Source: Microvirga pudoricolor | GTDB taxonomy: Bacteria > Pseudomonadota > Alphaproteobacteria > Rhizobiales > Beijerinckiaceae | DNA length: 40,506 nt | NCBI RefSeq assembly: GCF_016892705.1 | Contig: NZ_JAFEMB010000012.1 | Location: 1 to 40,506, forward strand | Reading direction: 5' to 3' | Shown here: piece by piece, positions 8,559 to 16,550 of the stretch | Layout of the letters: the number at the start of each line of letters is the position of its first letter | Position numbering within the stretch: the first letter of the stretch is position 1 | Made by a program: the position numbers and the translations under genes | The notes under the pieces: model-generated | What the model saw: only the letters and a program-made list of their open reading frames with translations | Told to the model about the DNA's origin: nothing | Database searches by the model: none

Positions 8559-9446
8559 TCATGCGACGGTCCTCGCGGGGGATGCAATGCCTTTCTGGAG
8601 ACTCCAATGCGCCCCGAGTTCGGCATCGAAGCTGGCCGGATGGTACCGAGCGTAACCCGACGCCGGGTAGAACGTGGTCTCCCCGAAATAGACCCGCTCA
8701 TGGACCTCATAGAGATCGACTCGCACGAAGGTGAAAGACGACCCGATCGCCTCCACGATCCGCTTCATCTCGTCGAGCCGGGATGGACGATCGATCCGCT
8801 GAGGGGTGTCGGGGAAGGACGAGCGCACCTGGAGCCTGCGCCAGTTCGGATCGTAGATCGCACGCTCGCGGCCGTCGCCGAATCGCTCGACATCCACCTG
8901 AATGAGCTGCACCGCTCCATGGAACACGAAAAACTTGTAATCGGCCGGTGCCACGGTTCCGTCGCCGATCATCGACTCGATCATGATCGCGGGCTCGATG
9001 CGCTCATACAACCATTCGCGCGTCCTCGTGCCGTAAACGTTCTTGAGCCAAGAGCGGCACTGCGACCGGACGCTCGCCCAATCCATGGACTCGCCGTCGC
9101 GAACGAAGATCGTCTCGCCGCAGGAGTGGGTTGGCTTGATGACGAACGGTCGCTTGAACGAATCGAAATCCAGGTCGTCGATGTCGCGCCCGGTCCATAG
9201 GGTCGGAATGACGTATTGGGACCCGACCATGGCTGAGACCAAGTGCTTGACTTTCGCCTTGTCGGCAAAGACTGGCAGGCGCGGATCCCGGTCGTAGAGC
9301 TTCCGATGCTGCACTTTCTCGGTGAACGTCATCGGAAGCGTCAGATTGGGCAGCCGGCCATGAGCTCTGAAGTATTGCAGCTGAACGGCCAGCTTATCGG
9401 GTAACAGGTTCCAGACAGACTGCTTGATCGACGGAATGTGCAGCAT
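8559..9446 (-). CDS. TupA-like ATP-grasp protein (polysaccharide/peptide ligase family)
   Basis: A 295-residue cytoplasmic protein of the TupA-like ATP-grasp family (PF14305 type), members of which occur in teichuronopeptide and exopolysaccharide clusters. Family features: N-terminal LPMTFTEKVQHRKLYDRDPR, DKAKVKHLVSAMVG, then FVIKPTHSCGETIFV (ATP-grasp lysine and glycine-rich loop), ADYKFFVFHGAVQLIQVDVE, and the metal-site region RVDLYEVHERVYFGE-TTFYPASG. It probably joins an amino acid or sugar acid to a surface glycan using ATP (family inference). GGAGA lies about 10 bp before the ATG. No glycan genes flank it here, so its substrate is open. Confidence 0.85.
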   Translation of the reverse strand: MLHIPSIKQSVWNLLPDKLAVQLQYFRAHGRLPNLTLPMTFTEKVQHRKLYDRDPRLPVFADKAKVKHLVSAMVGSQYVIPTLWTGRDIDDLDFDSFKRPFVIKPTHSCGETIFVRDGESMDWASVRSQCRSWLKNVYGTRTREWLYERIEPAIMIESMIGDGTVAPADYKFFVFHGAVQLIQVDVERFGDGRERAIYDPNWRRLQVRSSFPDTPQRIDRPSRLDEMKRIVEAIGSSFTFVRVDLYEVHERVYFGETTFYPASGYARYHPASFDAELGAHWSLQKGIASPARTVA

Positions 9447-10081
9447 GTGCTGGCGGTCTCCGATTGTGCTCGCTTGGTTTGTTTCGGCGAAGGCGATGTT
9501 TCTGCGCCACGATCTGCAACTCAGAGGTGGATGAACTCAATTGGATTCGCCGATTTCGGTTGTGGCCTTGGCAAACGAGCTGACCTGCGATCGCGCCTTA
9601 CAAGATCCACCGCGCTCAGCCATGAATCGATGCGGTGGAGGCTCCTCGACGACGCCCATCGTCTCCGGCATCACGAACGTCTCGCTGATCGGGCAAGGTG
9701 CGTCGTGCGGCGAATGGTCCTTGGCCGATTCCGGTACGCTGTACAACCTTCGCTCGACCCCGATGGTTCGTACGGCCAACCGCAGAGCATGATCATTCAT
9801 CGCCAAGTCCACCTGCCTTGACGCTATGAACGTTGAGGGCGTCAGGTTTATTCCGACTACCTTTGGACGTCTATCGAGCAGCGGCTTCACTGAGACGATT
9901 CGTGCTGCCGGTCTGCACCAGCGCGTATTTCGAAACTAGCCCTAACAACGCTTAGCTCGAAAAGTTCCTACCCCTCCAGGCCAATACACAGACGCTAGCG
10001 CTTCATCCTATAACCCATGTCAATTTCCAGCCCCGGAAGCCTAATCCATTCGAGCTGCGCGCAAGCAGCGGAGGTTCAGAC
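9447..10081. other. Intergenic stretch without convincing gene
   Basis: About 630 bp between divergent genes. Short overlapping frames (9537-9890 minus, 9541-9792 plus) have no recognisable motif and no good ribosome site. They could be decayed sequence. Only the strong GGAGG ribosome site of the next gene (10070-10074) stands out. Confidence 0.5.
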
Positions 10082-10813
10082 GTGTCTCTCTCGTTCGCCG
10101 ATACCCAAACCGCCAAACCTGTTCACCCGCAGCGTGTCGGGCTGTTCATGAAGACCTCCTTGGTCAAAACGGGCCTTTCCTACATCATCGCGAGCCATGG
10201 CTTCGACGTGCTGCCGGACGATTGCGATCTGCGCGCGGCCCAGCCCGACATGGTAATCGTCGAAGCCGAGAGCGATCTCGCTCAGACCGCGGCCTACCTC
10301 GATCACATCAAGGCCATGTGCCCCCACACCTTGGTCGTCGTCCTGGCGGAGACCTTCGACCGCCTAGGACTCCTCCAGCTCCAGGCCGCAGGAGCCGACG
10401 GCTTCTGCCTGACCATGATGAGGTCCGAGGTTTTGATCAAAGCCCTCGAGATCGTCCTCTTGGGACATATGTTCGTTCCCAGCGGCATTCTCGACCGCCT
10501 GCTCGAGGAGAGCGCATCATCTCCGGCCAGCTTGCCGGAAAAGCGGGAGAAGCGAAGCGACGTCGACCATCCTTCGCTGCACAAGTTGTCCCAGCGGGAG
10601 GCCCATATCCTACGAATGCTGATGCGCGGAGACGCCAACAAGGTCATCGCGAACAAGCTCGACATCGCCGAGGCGACCGTGAAGGTTCACGTGAAGGCCA
10701 TCCTCCGTAAGATCCAGGTCTCCAACCGGACTCAAGCCGCCATCTGGGCCAGCGAGCACCTTGCTCAGGACACGATCGACGGACATACACCGGCCGGTCT
10801 TTCGAACCGCTGA
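10082..10813 (+). CDS. LuxR/NarL-type regulator with degenerate receiver domain
   Basis: A 243-residue transcription factor. Residues about 16-135 are receiver-like, and the C-terminal LuxR helix-turn-helix (about 167-225) contains LSQREAHILRMLMRGDANKV and EATVKVHVKAILRKI. The receiver lacks the phosphorylation machinery: the acceptor position holds Glu (VIVEAES, E61), the N-terminal acidic pair is absent (GLFMKTSL), and the conserved Lys is replaced (GFCLTMM, T111). Activity is therefore probably not controlled by a histidine kinase. The GTG start has GGAGG at 10070-10074, spacing 7 bp, which settles the start. No partner gene is adjacent. Targets are unknown; regulation of the nearby envelope or stress genes is only a possibility. 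Confidence 0.85.
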   Translation: MSLSFADTQTAKPVHPQRVGLFMKTSLVKTGLSYIIASHGFDVLPDDCDLRAAQPDMVIVEAESDLAQTAAYLDHIKAMCPHTLVVVLAETFDRLGLLQLQAAGADGFCLTMMRSEVLIKALEIVLLGHMFVPSGILDRLLEESASSPASLPEKREKRSDVDHPSLHKLSQREAHILRMLMRGDANKVIANKLDIAEATVKVHVKAILRKIQVSNRTQAAIWASEHLAQDTIDGHTPAGLSNR

Positions 10814-10853
10814 CCGCGCGTGATGAAACGGGCGGAAGCCCGGAACAGCAAAA

Positions 10854-10878
10854 GGGCCTCGCAGTGCGCGCGAGGCCC
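10854..10878 (-). terminator. Intrinsic terminator, minus strand
   Basis: GGGCCTCG/CGAGGCCC stem of 8 bp (extendable by C-G) with a GC-rich loop, followed on the minus strand by CTTTTGC. It lies 124 bp after the stop of the proline-rich secreted protein gene and 41 bp after the end of the plus-strand LuxR gene. It most likely ends the former. Confidence 0.6.
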
Positions 10879-11001
10879 AGGGCCTGATCCCGACCTAACT
10901 TCACTTGCGCGCGGATGAGCCAGTCTTGAGGCGCCCCTCTCGTGACCATCGCGGCGGAAGGAGAGTTTCACCCCAGCCTCGCCCGAAGGCCTTCTCCGAA
11001 C

Positions 11002-11571
11002 CTACTGGCGGCGTTTGCGTTTGATGCTCCCGGTTGTGGTGACGTCGGACGAGGCAAGCTTTCCGCCGTTTCCGAGATGGGCCGTGCTCCAGGCGATATT
11101 CTCCCCGGGACGGAGTTGAGCCGCGAGCTTGCGCGTCTCCTTGGATGCGGTTTTGTCCTGCGACACCGGCCTGAAGCTCGCCATGGTATGCCGGCTGCCG
11201 GGCGTCCCGACGAAGACGCGAAGTCCGTCGGGGAACATGACCATATCGCCAGGCCGCAAGGTGCTGTCCTTGAGCAGAGCCTCGACGGGATTGTCGATCT
11301 CCCCCAACGGCCGGGGCACAATCGGAAGCTTAATGGCGGGCGAATCGACGCTTGCCGGTTTTGGAGCGACTGGGGCCCGTCGCCTGGGCCTCTCGAGTCC
11401 CGGATCGGGGATGGGGCTGAACACGGGAGACGGCGGGGGCGGAGGAGAGAAGAGCCGGAAGAAGCCGAACAGGCCCTCGGCATGGGCTGGAAGAGCCGTC
11501 AGCCCGAGGGACAACGCCGCAATGGAGGATAGCCTCCTAACCCAAGGTTGTCCGCTGCCCCTGATATTCAT
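11002..11571 (-). CDS. Secreted proline-rich hypothetical protein under EcfG-type promoter
   Basis: A 189-residue protein, not recognised. The N-terminal signal peptide covers about residues 1-30 (RRLSSIAALSLGLTALPAHA, then EG). A short hydrophobic LFGFFRLF is followed by a run of Pro (SPPPPPSP) and a basic linker. The C-terminal domain (about 95-175) contains LRPGDMVMFPDGLRVFVG and TPGSRHTMASFRPVS. The C-terminus is very basic (KRKRRQ). The ATG at 11569-11571 has GGAGG 5-6 bp upstream. A perfect EcfG consensus sits 25-49 bp upstream of the start, so it should belong to the general stress response regulon. Likely periplasmic. Confidence 0.75.
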   Translation of the reverse strand: MNIRGSGQPWVRRLSSIAALSLGLTALPAHAEGLFGFFRLFSPPPPPSPVFSPIPDPGLERPRRRAPVAPKPASVDSPAIKLPIVPRPLGEIDNPVEALLKDSTLRPGDMVMFPDGLRVFVGTPGSRHTMASFRPVSQDKTASKETRKLAAQLRPGENIAWSTAHLGNGGKLASSDVTTTGSIKRKRRQ

Positions 11572-11595
11572 GATTGCCTCCGCCGATTGCCAAGC

Positions 11596-11620
11596 AACGC
11601 AGCGAAATCGTGATCGTTCC
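11596..11620 (-). promoter_or_regulatory. EcfG (general stress sigma factor) promoter
   Basis: Minus strand reads GGAAC, 16 bp spacer, CGTT, exactly the alphaproteobacterial EcfG consensus (GGAAC-N16/17-CGTT). The predicted transcript start is about 11588, giving a short leader with the GGAGG ribosome site before the ATG at 11571. A match this exact, at this distance, is unlikely by chance. Confidence 0.8.
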
Positions 11621-11935
11621 TGACAATTAAGGGCGAGCCTACGCGGTTGCTCCAAGACGATCAGGCCCATCTCGTTGAATCCCGGCTGTCCAGTTTGGTT
11701 CAATCTAAACATCTATTCCTATCGAATGGTCCAATCGCGAGAGCTTGACTGGACTCGGGGCGGCGAAATCTCTGCCGTGGAGGTTGAAGACTGCGCGCCC
11801 GTGCCATCCGCTTCCGAGACCGAAGCGTTGCACTGAGTCGTTCCATCTTGGGCAACTGAGCGAGCATGCGAGCCGTCGGGGTGGCCGTGGCGGCCAAGGG
11901 CGTTAAGTCCCACCTGTGATTTTGGAACGGTGACG
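11621..11935. other. Divergent spacer upstream of the PAS-LuxR gene
   Basis: About 315 bp with no gene. The left edge holds the EcfG promoter for the minus-strand gene. The promoter for the plus-strand PAS-LuxR gene should be here, but no clear -35/-10 pair is visible. Confidence 0.4.
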
Positions 11936-13423
11936 ATGGAACGGCTGAAGCGCGACGAACTTGAGGATGTGGTGAGCGCCCTCACCGAAGGCGTCATTTT
12001 CATCGAGCCGGACCAGCGCATCACCTATGCCAATCCGGCCGCGCTCACGATCCATGGGGTCGAGAGCCTGGAGGATTTGGGGCGGACGGTGGATGAGTAC
12101 CGCGCCCGGTTCCTTCTGCGCTACCGCAATCACCACTCGCTGAAACCCGAAGAATATCCGTTCGAACGCGTCCTGGCTGGGGAGGTTTTCGATCAGGTCG
12201 TCGTCGAAGTCGAGAGGACGGGCGATCCCGACCAGGCCTGGACGCATCGCATCCGAAGCCTCGTCGTGACGGGACCGGACGAGAAGCCGAGTTACCTGGC
12301 GCTCGTGATCGCGGACGTCACGGAGCAGTTCGAGGCGCAGGACCGGTTCGAACGCACCTTCGCGGCCAATCCTGCCCCGGCTCTGATCTGCCGTCTGGCG
12401 GATCAGACGTTCGTCAAGGTCAATGAAGGCTTCCTCGAGATGACCGGGTATGCCCGAGAGGACGTGCTCGGGCATACACTGCGCGACATCGATGTCTTTC
12501 AACAGGCCGACCGTCGCGATCTGGCTCTCGAGAGAATGAATGCCGGCGAGACGATCCCTCAAATGGAAGCCAATCTGCCGGTCTTGGGCGCAAGCGATAA
12601 GCTCGTGGTCGTCGCGGGGCAGCCTCTCGAGGTCCAGGGCGCCGCGTGCATGCTGCTGACATTCGCGGATTTGGAACCGAAGCGACAGGCCATGTCGGCG
12701 CTCAAGCAGCGCGAGGAGCAACTCGCCAAGCTGTTCCGCCTCGCCCCGAACCCGATGTCGATTTGGCGCAAGAAGGATCGAATTTTCCTCGACGTGAACG
12801 AAGCCTTCTGCAGCGTGACGGGTTACACGTCCAAAGACATCGTCGGACACTCCTCGGCGGAAATCTCCCTGACGGATGAAGACAACCGCATCCGCTTCCT
12901 GAACGAGCTGGAGGCTAAGGGGCGGGTATCCTCGTTCGAGACTCGACTGAGGCGCAAAGACGGAGACGAGTTGATCGTCCTGATCTCGGCCGACAGCGTG
13001 ATGATCGACAGCGACGAATGCCTGCTATGCGCCTTCCAAGACGTTTCCGCGCGTAAGCGCACCGAGGCGGAACTGATGCGCGCCATCGAAACCGTGATGA
13101 GCGACGCATCCTGGTTCAGCCAGGCGGTCATCGAGCGGCTGGCCGTTCTCCGCGCGCCCTTGCAGTCGAAGGAGGCCCCAGGCGGCACGGCAGTCTCTGA
13201 CCTGTCCCTTCGGGAACGCGACGTGCTGGAGCGACTGTGCCGCGGCGCGTCCGACCCTCAGATCGCGGAGGATCTCGGTGTATCGCCCCATACCATCCGG
13301 AACCATGTGGCGAGCCTGTTTCGCAAGATCGGCGTGAATCGGCGGAGCGCCGCCATCGTCTGGGCCCGAGACCGCGGGATCGGCGATGGGCAGCCCGCGC
13401 GGGCCAGGAGACGGCGGCGCTAG
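11936..13423 (+). CDS. Triple-PAS LuxR-family transcriptional regulator
   Basis: A 495-residue soluble regulator. Three PAS sensor domains lie in series: about 5-125 (ALTEGVIFIEPDQRITYANP), 130-245 (FERTFAANPAPALICRLADQ) and 255-370 (LFRLAPNPMSIWRKKDRIFL, ending in FQDVSARKRTEAEL). A C-terminal LuxR helix-turn-helix follows (about 412-475; LSLRERDVLERLCRGASDPQ, ISPHT-like VSPHTIRNHV). There is no kinase domain and no transmembrane segment, so a cytosolic small-molecule, redox or light signal is sensed directly. ATG at 11936 is preferred over GTG at 11930 because GGAA is then 8 bp upstream. It lies between two genes with EcfG promoters and may tune stress output (inference). Confidence 0.88.
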   Translation: MERLKRDELEDVVSALTEGVIFIEPDQRITYANPAALTIHGVESLEDLGRTVDEYRARFLLRYRNHHSLKPEEYPFERVLAGEVFDQVVVEVERTGDPDQAWTHRIRSLVVTGPDEKPSYLALVIADVTEQFEAQDRFERTFAANPAPALICRLADQTFVKVNEGFLEMTGYAREDVLGHTLRDIDVFQQADRRDLALERMNAGETIPQMEANLPVLGASDKLVVVAGQPLEVQGAACMLLTFADLEPKRQAMSALKQREEQLAKLFRLAPNPMSIWRKKDRIFLDVNEAFCSVTGYTSKDIVGHSSAEISLTDEDNRIRFLNELEAKGRVSSFETRLRRKDGDELIVLISADSVMIDSDECLLCAFQDVSARKRTEAELMRAIETVMSDASWFSQAVIERLAVLRAPLQSKEAPGGTAVSDLSLRERDVLERLCRGASDPQIAEDLGVSPHTIRNHVASLFRKIGVNRRSAAIVWARDRGIGDGQPARARRRRR

Positions 13424-13462
13424 TGCGGGCCTACTAGTCGCCGTAGTAGCAATTCATCATTT

Positions 13463-13487
13463 GGAACCTCCGCTCGGAGGGCGGGTT
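13463..13487 (+). promoter_or_regulatory. EcfG-type promoter of csbD
   Basis: GGAAC (13463-13467), 16-bp spacer, GGTT (13484-13487). This matches GGAAC-N16-CGTT except for the first base of the -10 element. It lies about 53 bp before the csbD start codon. CsbD genes are classic members of the general stress regulon in this order. Confidence 0.65.
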
Positions 13488-13539
13488 AAGCACGTGTTTT
13501 CGGCACCCTGTCCCAGCCGAAACATCAGGAGTTTCAACG

Positions 13540-13725
13540 ATGAACGACGATCAGATCAAAGGTACCGCCAAGCAGGTCAAGGGCTCCGTGAAGGAAGCCT
13601 TCGGCAAGATCACCGGAGACACCAAGACAGAGGCCGAAGGCAAGGCCGAGAAGGCCGCCGGCAAGGTCCAAGACGCCTACGGAGATGCCAAGGAAGACGT
13701 GAAGCGCTCCGTCGACCGCACCTGA
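13540..13725 (+). CDS. CsbD-family stress protein
   Basis: A 61-residue, highly charged, Lys/Glu/Ala-rich protein matching the CsbD family from end to end (MNDDQIKGTAKQVKGSVKEA, then FGKITGDTKTEAEGKAEKAAGKV). The biochemical role is unknown; the family is induced by general stress in many bacteria. AGGAG lies 8 bp before the ATG. It is preceded by an EcfG-type promoter and followed after 99 bp by a membrane protein gene on the same strand that probably shares its transcript. Confidence 0.92.
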   Translation: MNDDQIKGTAKQVKGSVKEAFGKITGDTKTEAEGKAEKAAGKVQDAYGDAKEDVKRSVDRT

Positions 13726-13824
13726 GCGACACCACCCTACCCAAGATGAGCCGCAAGCGTCTGCGGCCGGTGAGCGCCGCAGACACTTGCCTGGAGTCCG
13801 GCTGAACACGAATAGGAGCGTTTC

Positions 13825-14763
13825 ATGAGTTTGCCTGTAGGGTCCGATGCCGGACCGGTTCGCGGCGCATACGGCCTCTCGCCCGTACCCGCCAGCCCTT
13901 CAGAGGCGGTTGTCGGAACCGTTCTGATCAATCGCGTGTCCTGGGGCGCCGTTCTGGCGGGCGTCGTCATCGCTCTCGTCGTGCAGCTCTTGCTCAACAT
14001 GCTCGGTGTTGGGATCGGAGCCGCGACCCTCGACCCTGGAACGGCCGATAACCCCTCGACGGCGTCGTTTTCCATCGGCGCGGGCATCTGGTTCCTCGCA
14101 TCTGGCATCGTCGCCTCGCTGGCAAGCGGCTATGTGGCAGGACGCCTGTCGGGCCAGCCCAGGCGCTCGACGGCCGGATGGCACGGCCTCACCGCATGGG
14201 CGGTCACCACTCTGGTCATTTTCTACCTGCTGACATCGGCCATCGGCGGCATTATCGGAGGCGTGTACGGCACCTTCACCCGAGCCGCCGGCAGCGTCGC
14301 TTCGACCGTCGGAGCGACGGCCCAAACGGCCGCTCAGGTCGCCGCACCCAACCTATCGGCCCTGGCCGATCCCTTCTCGTCGATCGAGCAGTCGATCCGA
14401 ACGAACGCCGACCGGACGGATCCGGCAGCACTACGGGATGCGGCCGTCTCCGCCATGCGGGCACTGGTCACCGGTGACGAGGCGCAGGCCGCCCAGGCAC
14501 GCGATCAGGCCGCACAAGCCATCGCGGCCGCCCGGAACCAGCCTGTCGAGCAGGCCCGCGCGGATGTTCAGCGCTATGAGCAGCAATACCGCCAGACCGT
14601 CGACAACGCCAAGAGGCAGGCGACTGCCGCGGCGGAGGCGACCGCCAAGGCGACGTCGCGGGCCGCCTTGTTCGGGGCTCTCGGGTTGATCCTCGGCGCC
14701 CTTGCCGGTTGGCTTGGAGGCCGGATGGGAACGATCCAGCCCGGCCTGCATCCGTCGAACTGA
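13825..14763 (+). CDS. Membrane protein of the rhizobial 'PhnA-like' type
   Basis: A 312-residue inner-membrane protein. Three hydrophobic helices lie in the first half (about 38-62, 84-106, 122-147). A long Ala/Gln/Arg-rich, probably helical soluble segment (about 165-275) carries many Q-A-R repeats, and a final glycine-rich transmembrane helix covers about 280-300. Proteins of this layout are often labelled 'PhnA-like' in rhizobial genomes, though they are unrelated to phosphonoacetate hydrolase; true function unknown. AGGAG lies a few bp before the ATG. It sits behind csbD and is followed by a strong hairpin, suggesting a two-gene stress operon. A role in envelope stress is inferred only. 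Confidence 0.7.
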   Translation: MSLPVGSDAGPVRGAYGLSPVPASPSEAVVGTVLINRVSWGAVLAGVVIALVVQLLLNMLGVGIGAATLDPGTADNPSTASFSIGAGIWFLASGIVASLASGYVAGRLSGQPRRSTAGWHGLTAWAVTTLVIFYLLTSAIGGIIGGVYGTFTRAAGSVASTVGATAQTAAQVAAPNLSALADPFSSIEQSIRTNADRTDPAALRDAAVSAMRALVTGDEAQAAQARDQAAQAIAAARNQPVEQARADVQRYEQQYRQTVDNAKRQATAAAEATAKATSRAALFGALGLILGALAGWLGGRMGTIQPGLHPSN

Positions 14764-14774
14764 TATCGCTTGCG

Positions 14775-14810
14775 CCAACCGACCGGATCACCGCGAATCC
14801 GGTCGGTTGG
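14775..14810 (+). terminator. Long perfect hairpin after the stress operon
   Basis: CCAACCGACCGGAT (14775-14788) pairs perfectly with ATCCGGTCGGTTGG (14797-14810), a 14-bp stem with an 8-nt loop, 11 bp after the stop codon. There is no T-tract, so it may be a non-canonical terminator or a 3' mRNA-protecting structure. Confidence 0.5.
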
Positions 14811-14969
14811 GACGATAAACCGGAAACGGTCCTCACCGCGAAGACTGCGCCCCCATGGGCGTCCAACGCCATCGCGTTTGTCGGACACCGAGAAGATCTC
14901 GGCTTGGGCTCGGTTCGCAGCAGCCGAAACGCGAGCGCCCGGCAGTCAGGGTGATCAACCGTCAATATT

Positions 14970-14989
14970 CCGCCCATGAGCGCGGGCGG
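14970..14989 (-). terminator. Hairpin at the end of the DapA-family gene
   Basis: CCGCCC-N8-GGGCGG immediately after the stop codon of the minus-strand gene. The minus-strand tail is AATATTG and the plus-strand tail ATTTATT, so it could end transcripts from either side with modest efficiency. Confidence 0.4.
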
Positions 14990-14991
14990 AT

Positions 14992-15924
14992 TTATTGAGG
15001 GACGAAGGGCCCCTCATTCTCAAGGCTGCCCAAGGCGGCCTCGACCCGGCCATAGGCTTCCTGCGATAGGGGCAGAATCGGGCGCGGCGGCGCGATCGTG
15101 GCAAGACCAAGAAGCTCGGCCATGGCGTGCATGACGCGGAAGCTGCCGAACTCTCTGAAGAGGGCCCAGAGCGGCTCGAAGGAGGCGTTGATGGCCATCG
15201 CCTTCGGACCATGGCCGCCTTGCGCCGCGCGCGTCAGGGCCAGGGCTGGAGCGGGCAGCAGGCCGGCAACCACACTGTACCAGGCATCGCAACCTGCCAG
15301 CAGAGCGTCGGCAGCGCCCCAATCCCCGCTGTAGCCGATGGCGAAGCTCTCGGGGGTGATTGCCCGCAGACGCTCCATCTCGCCCGAGAAATCGCCGTCT
15401 CCCGGCAGCGGCATCTTCACGGCTGCGATGTGTGGCACGTCCGCCAAACGCGCGATCAGCTCGGCACTGAAGGTGAATTTTGTCGTGCTTGGATTGTTGT
15501 AGATGCACAGAGGCAACCCTCCGGCCTCCGCAACGGCACAGAAATGCGCGAAAACCTCGTCGTCAGTCAGGGGCGTGTAGGACACCGGAGCAAGCAGCAG
15601 GCCATCGGCGCCGGCAGCCTTAGCGTCCCGTGCGAGCGCCACGGCCTCGTCGGTCCGCAATGCACCGACTCCGACGATGACCGGGATCCGACCGCCAACG
15701 CACCCCACCGCCACGCGAACAGCCCGCTGCCGTTCCTCTCTGCTCAGATAGGCGTAGCCGCCGGTACTGCCGAGCAGACCGATGGAATCGGCTCCCGCCT
15801 CTTGAATACGCTCGAGGAACCGGCAGAGCACGTCCTCCTGGAGATGTCCCGCCGCATCCGTCGGCGTCAAAGGGAAAGCCGAAAGGCCGTGGAACAATCC
15901 CGACGCGTTCTGGACGGTCTTCAT
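14992..15924 (-). CDS. Dihydrodipicolinate synthase/N-acetylneuraminate lyase family aldolase
   Basis: A 310-residue class I aldolase of the DapA/NanA family. TIM-barrel markers: GSTGGYAYLSREER (about 52-65, the usual GTTGE with Gly replacing Glu), GVGALRTDEAVALARDAKAA, APVSYTPLTDDE, Y142 in IYNNPSTTKF, and the Schiff-base lysine K170 in AAVKMPLPG. Because the fifth residue of GTTGE is changed and the gene is paired with an exporter, a catabolic 2-oxo-acid aldolase is more likely than lysine biosynthesis. The ATG (15922-15924) overlaps the LysE gene stop in an ATGA, so the start is firm and the genes are translationally coupled; the frame upstream of it is the LysE gene in another phase. Confidence 0.88.
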   Translation of the reverse strand: MKTVQNASGLFHGLSAFPLTPTDAAGHLQEDVLCRFLERIQEAGADSIGLLGSTGGYAYLSREERQRAVRVAVGCVGGRIPVIVGVGALRTDEAVALARDAKAAGADGLLLAPVSYTPLTDDEVFAHFCAVAEAGGLPLCIYNNPSTTKFTFSAELIARLADVPHIAAVKMPLPGDGDFSGEMERLRAITPESFAIGYSGDWGAADALLAGCDAWYSVVAGLLPAPALALTRAAQGGHGPKAMAINASFEPLWALFREFGSFRVMHAMAELLGLATIAPPRPILPLSQEAYGRVEAALGSLENEGPFVPQ

Positions 15925-16550
15925 GGGCGTGCCAGAAGCAGGCGCAATCCCGCCAAGCCGAACACGACCGAGAGAACGCCCTCGATCCATCGCCGGGCTC
16001 TGCGGTACACGCGAACCATCCGCGCCGTCGAGAACAGTAGGGCATAGCCGCCAAAGATCGTCACGCTCAGGACGGCGCATCCCCCGAGGACCGCAGCGGC
16101 GCCCTGCCAGGATGCTTCGGTGCCCAAACCCAACGTCACCAGGGCGATCCATGCCAGAACCGATTTCGGGTTCCCGAGATGCATTAGCAGACCCTGTCTG
16201 TAGAGCGCTCCCCTGGACACGACCGAACGGGGTCCTTCGGAGGCTTGCTGATCGGCGCTCAGGGCGGCCCGTCCGGCCTTGAAGGCGAGGAACAGGAGAT
16301 AGAGCCCTCCGAGGATCTTGAGAACCGTCATCACTTGGGCATAGCGGGCGAGAAGAACGGAGATCCCCGTCGCTGCCATGACGCCCCAGAAGACGGAACC
16401 GGTCACGACTCCAGCCGCCAGGGTCAGCGCCGCCGCCCGGCCCTGGCGCATCGCCACACCCATGATGCGCATATTGCTTGGGCCTGGACTGCCGGCCGCA
16501 ATGACGTAAGTCGCGTAGACAAGCAGGAGGTGCTGAAGTTCAGCGCTCAT
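15921..16550 (-). CDS. LysE/RhtB-family amino-acid exporter
   Basis: About 209 residues with six predicted membrane helices. The N-terminal family motif (VIAAGSPGPSNMRIMGVAMR, corresponding to the usual PGP motif) and GLLMHLGNPKSVLAW are characteristic of LysE/RhtB translocators, which export amino acids or related metabolites by proton antiport. ATG at 16548-16550 is preferred because a GGGGG ribosome site then lies about 9 bp upstream; an in-frame ATG at 16559 is possible. It is first gene of a two-gene unit with the DapA-family aldolase (ATGA overlap). Confidence 0.88.
   Translation of the reverse strand: MSAELQHLLLVYATYVIAAGSPGPSNMRIMGVAMRQGRAAALTLAAGVVTGSVFWGVMAATGISVLLARYAQVMTVLKILGGLYLLFLAFKAGRAALSADQQASEGPRSVVSRGALYRQGLLMHLGNPKSVLAWIALVTLGLGTEASWQGAAAVLGGCAVLSVTIFGGYALLFSTARMVRVYRRARRWIEGVLSVVFGLAGLRLLLARP

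Noticed and set aside
9537..9890. A 117-codon minus-strand frame in the spacer before the LuxR gene
   Set aside because: No motif, no good ribosome site and a similarly long overlapping plus-strand frame; not enough to call a gene.
11903..12850. A 315-codon minus-strand frame
   Set aside because: Antisense to the triple-PAS LuxR gene, which has clear PAS and HTH domains.
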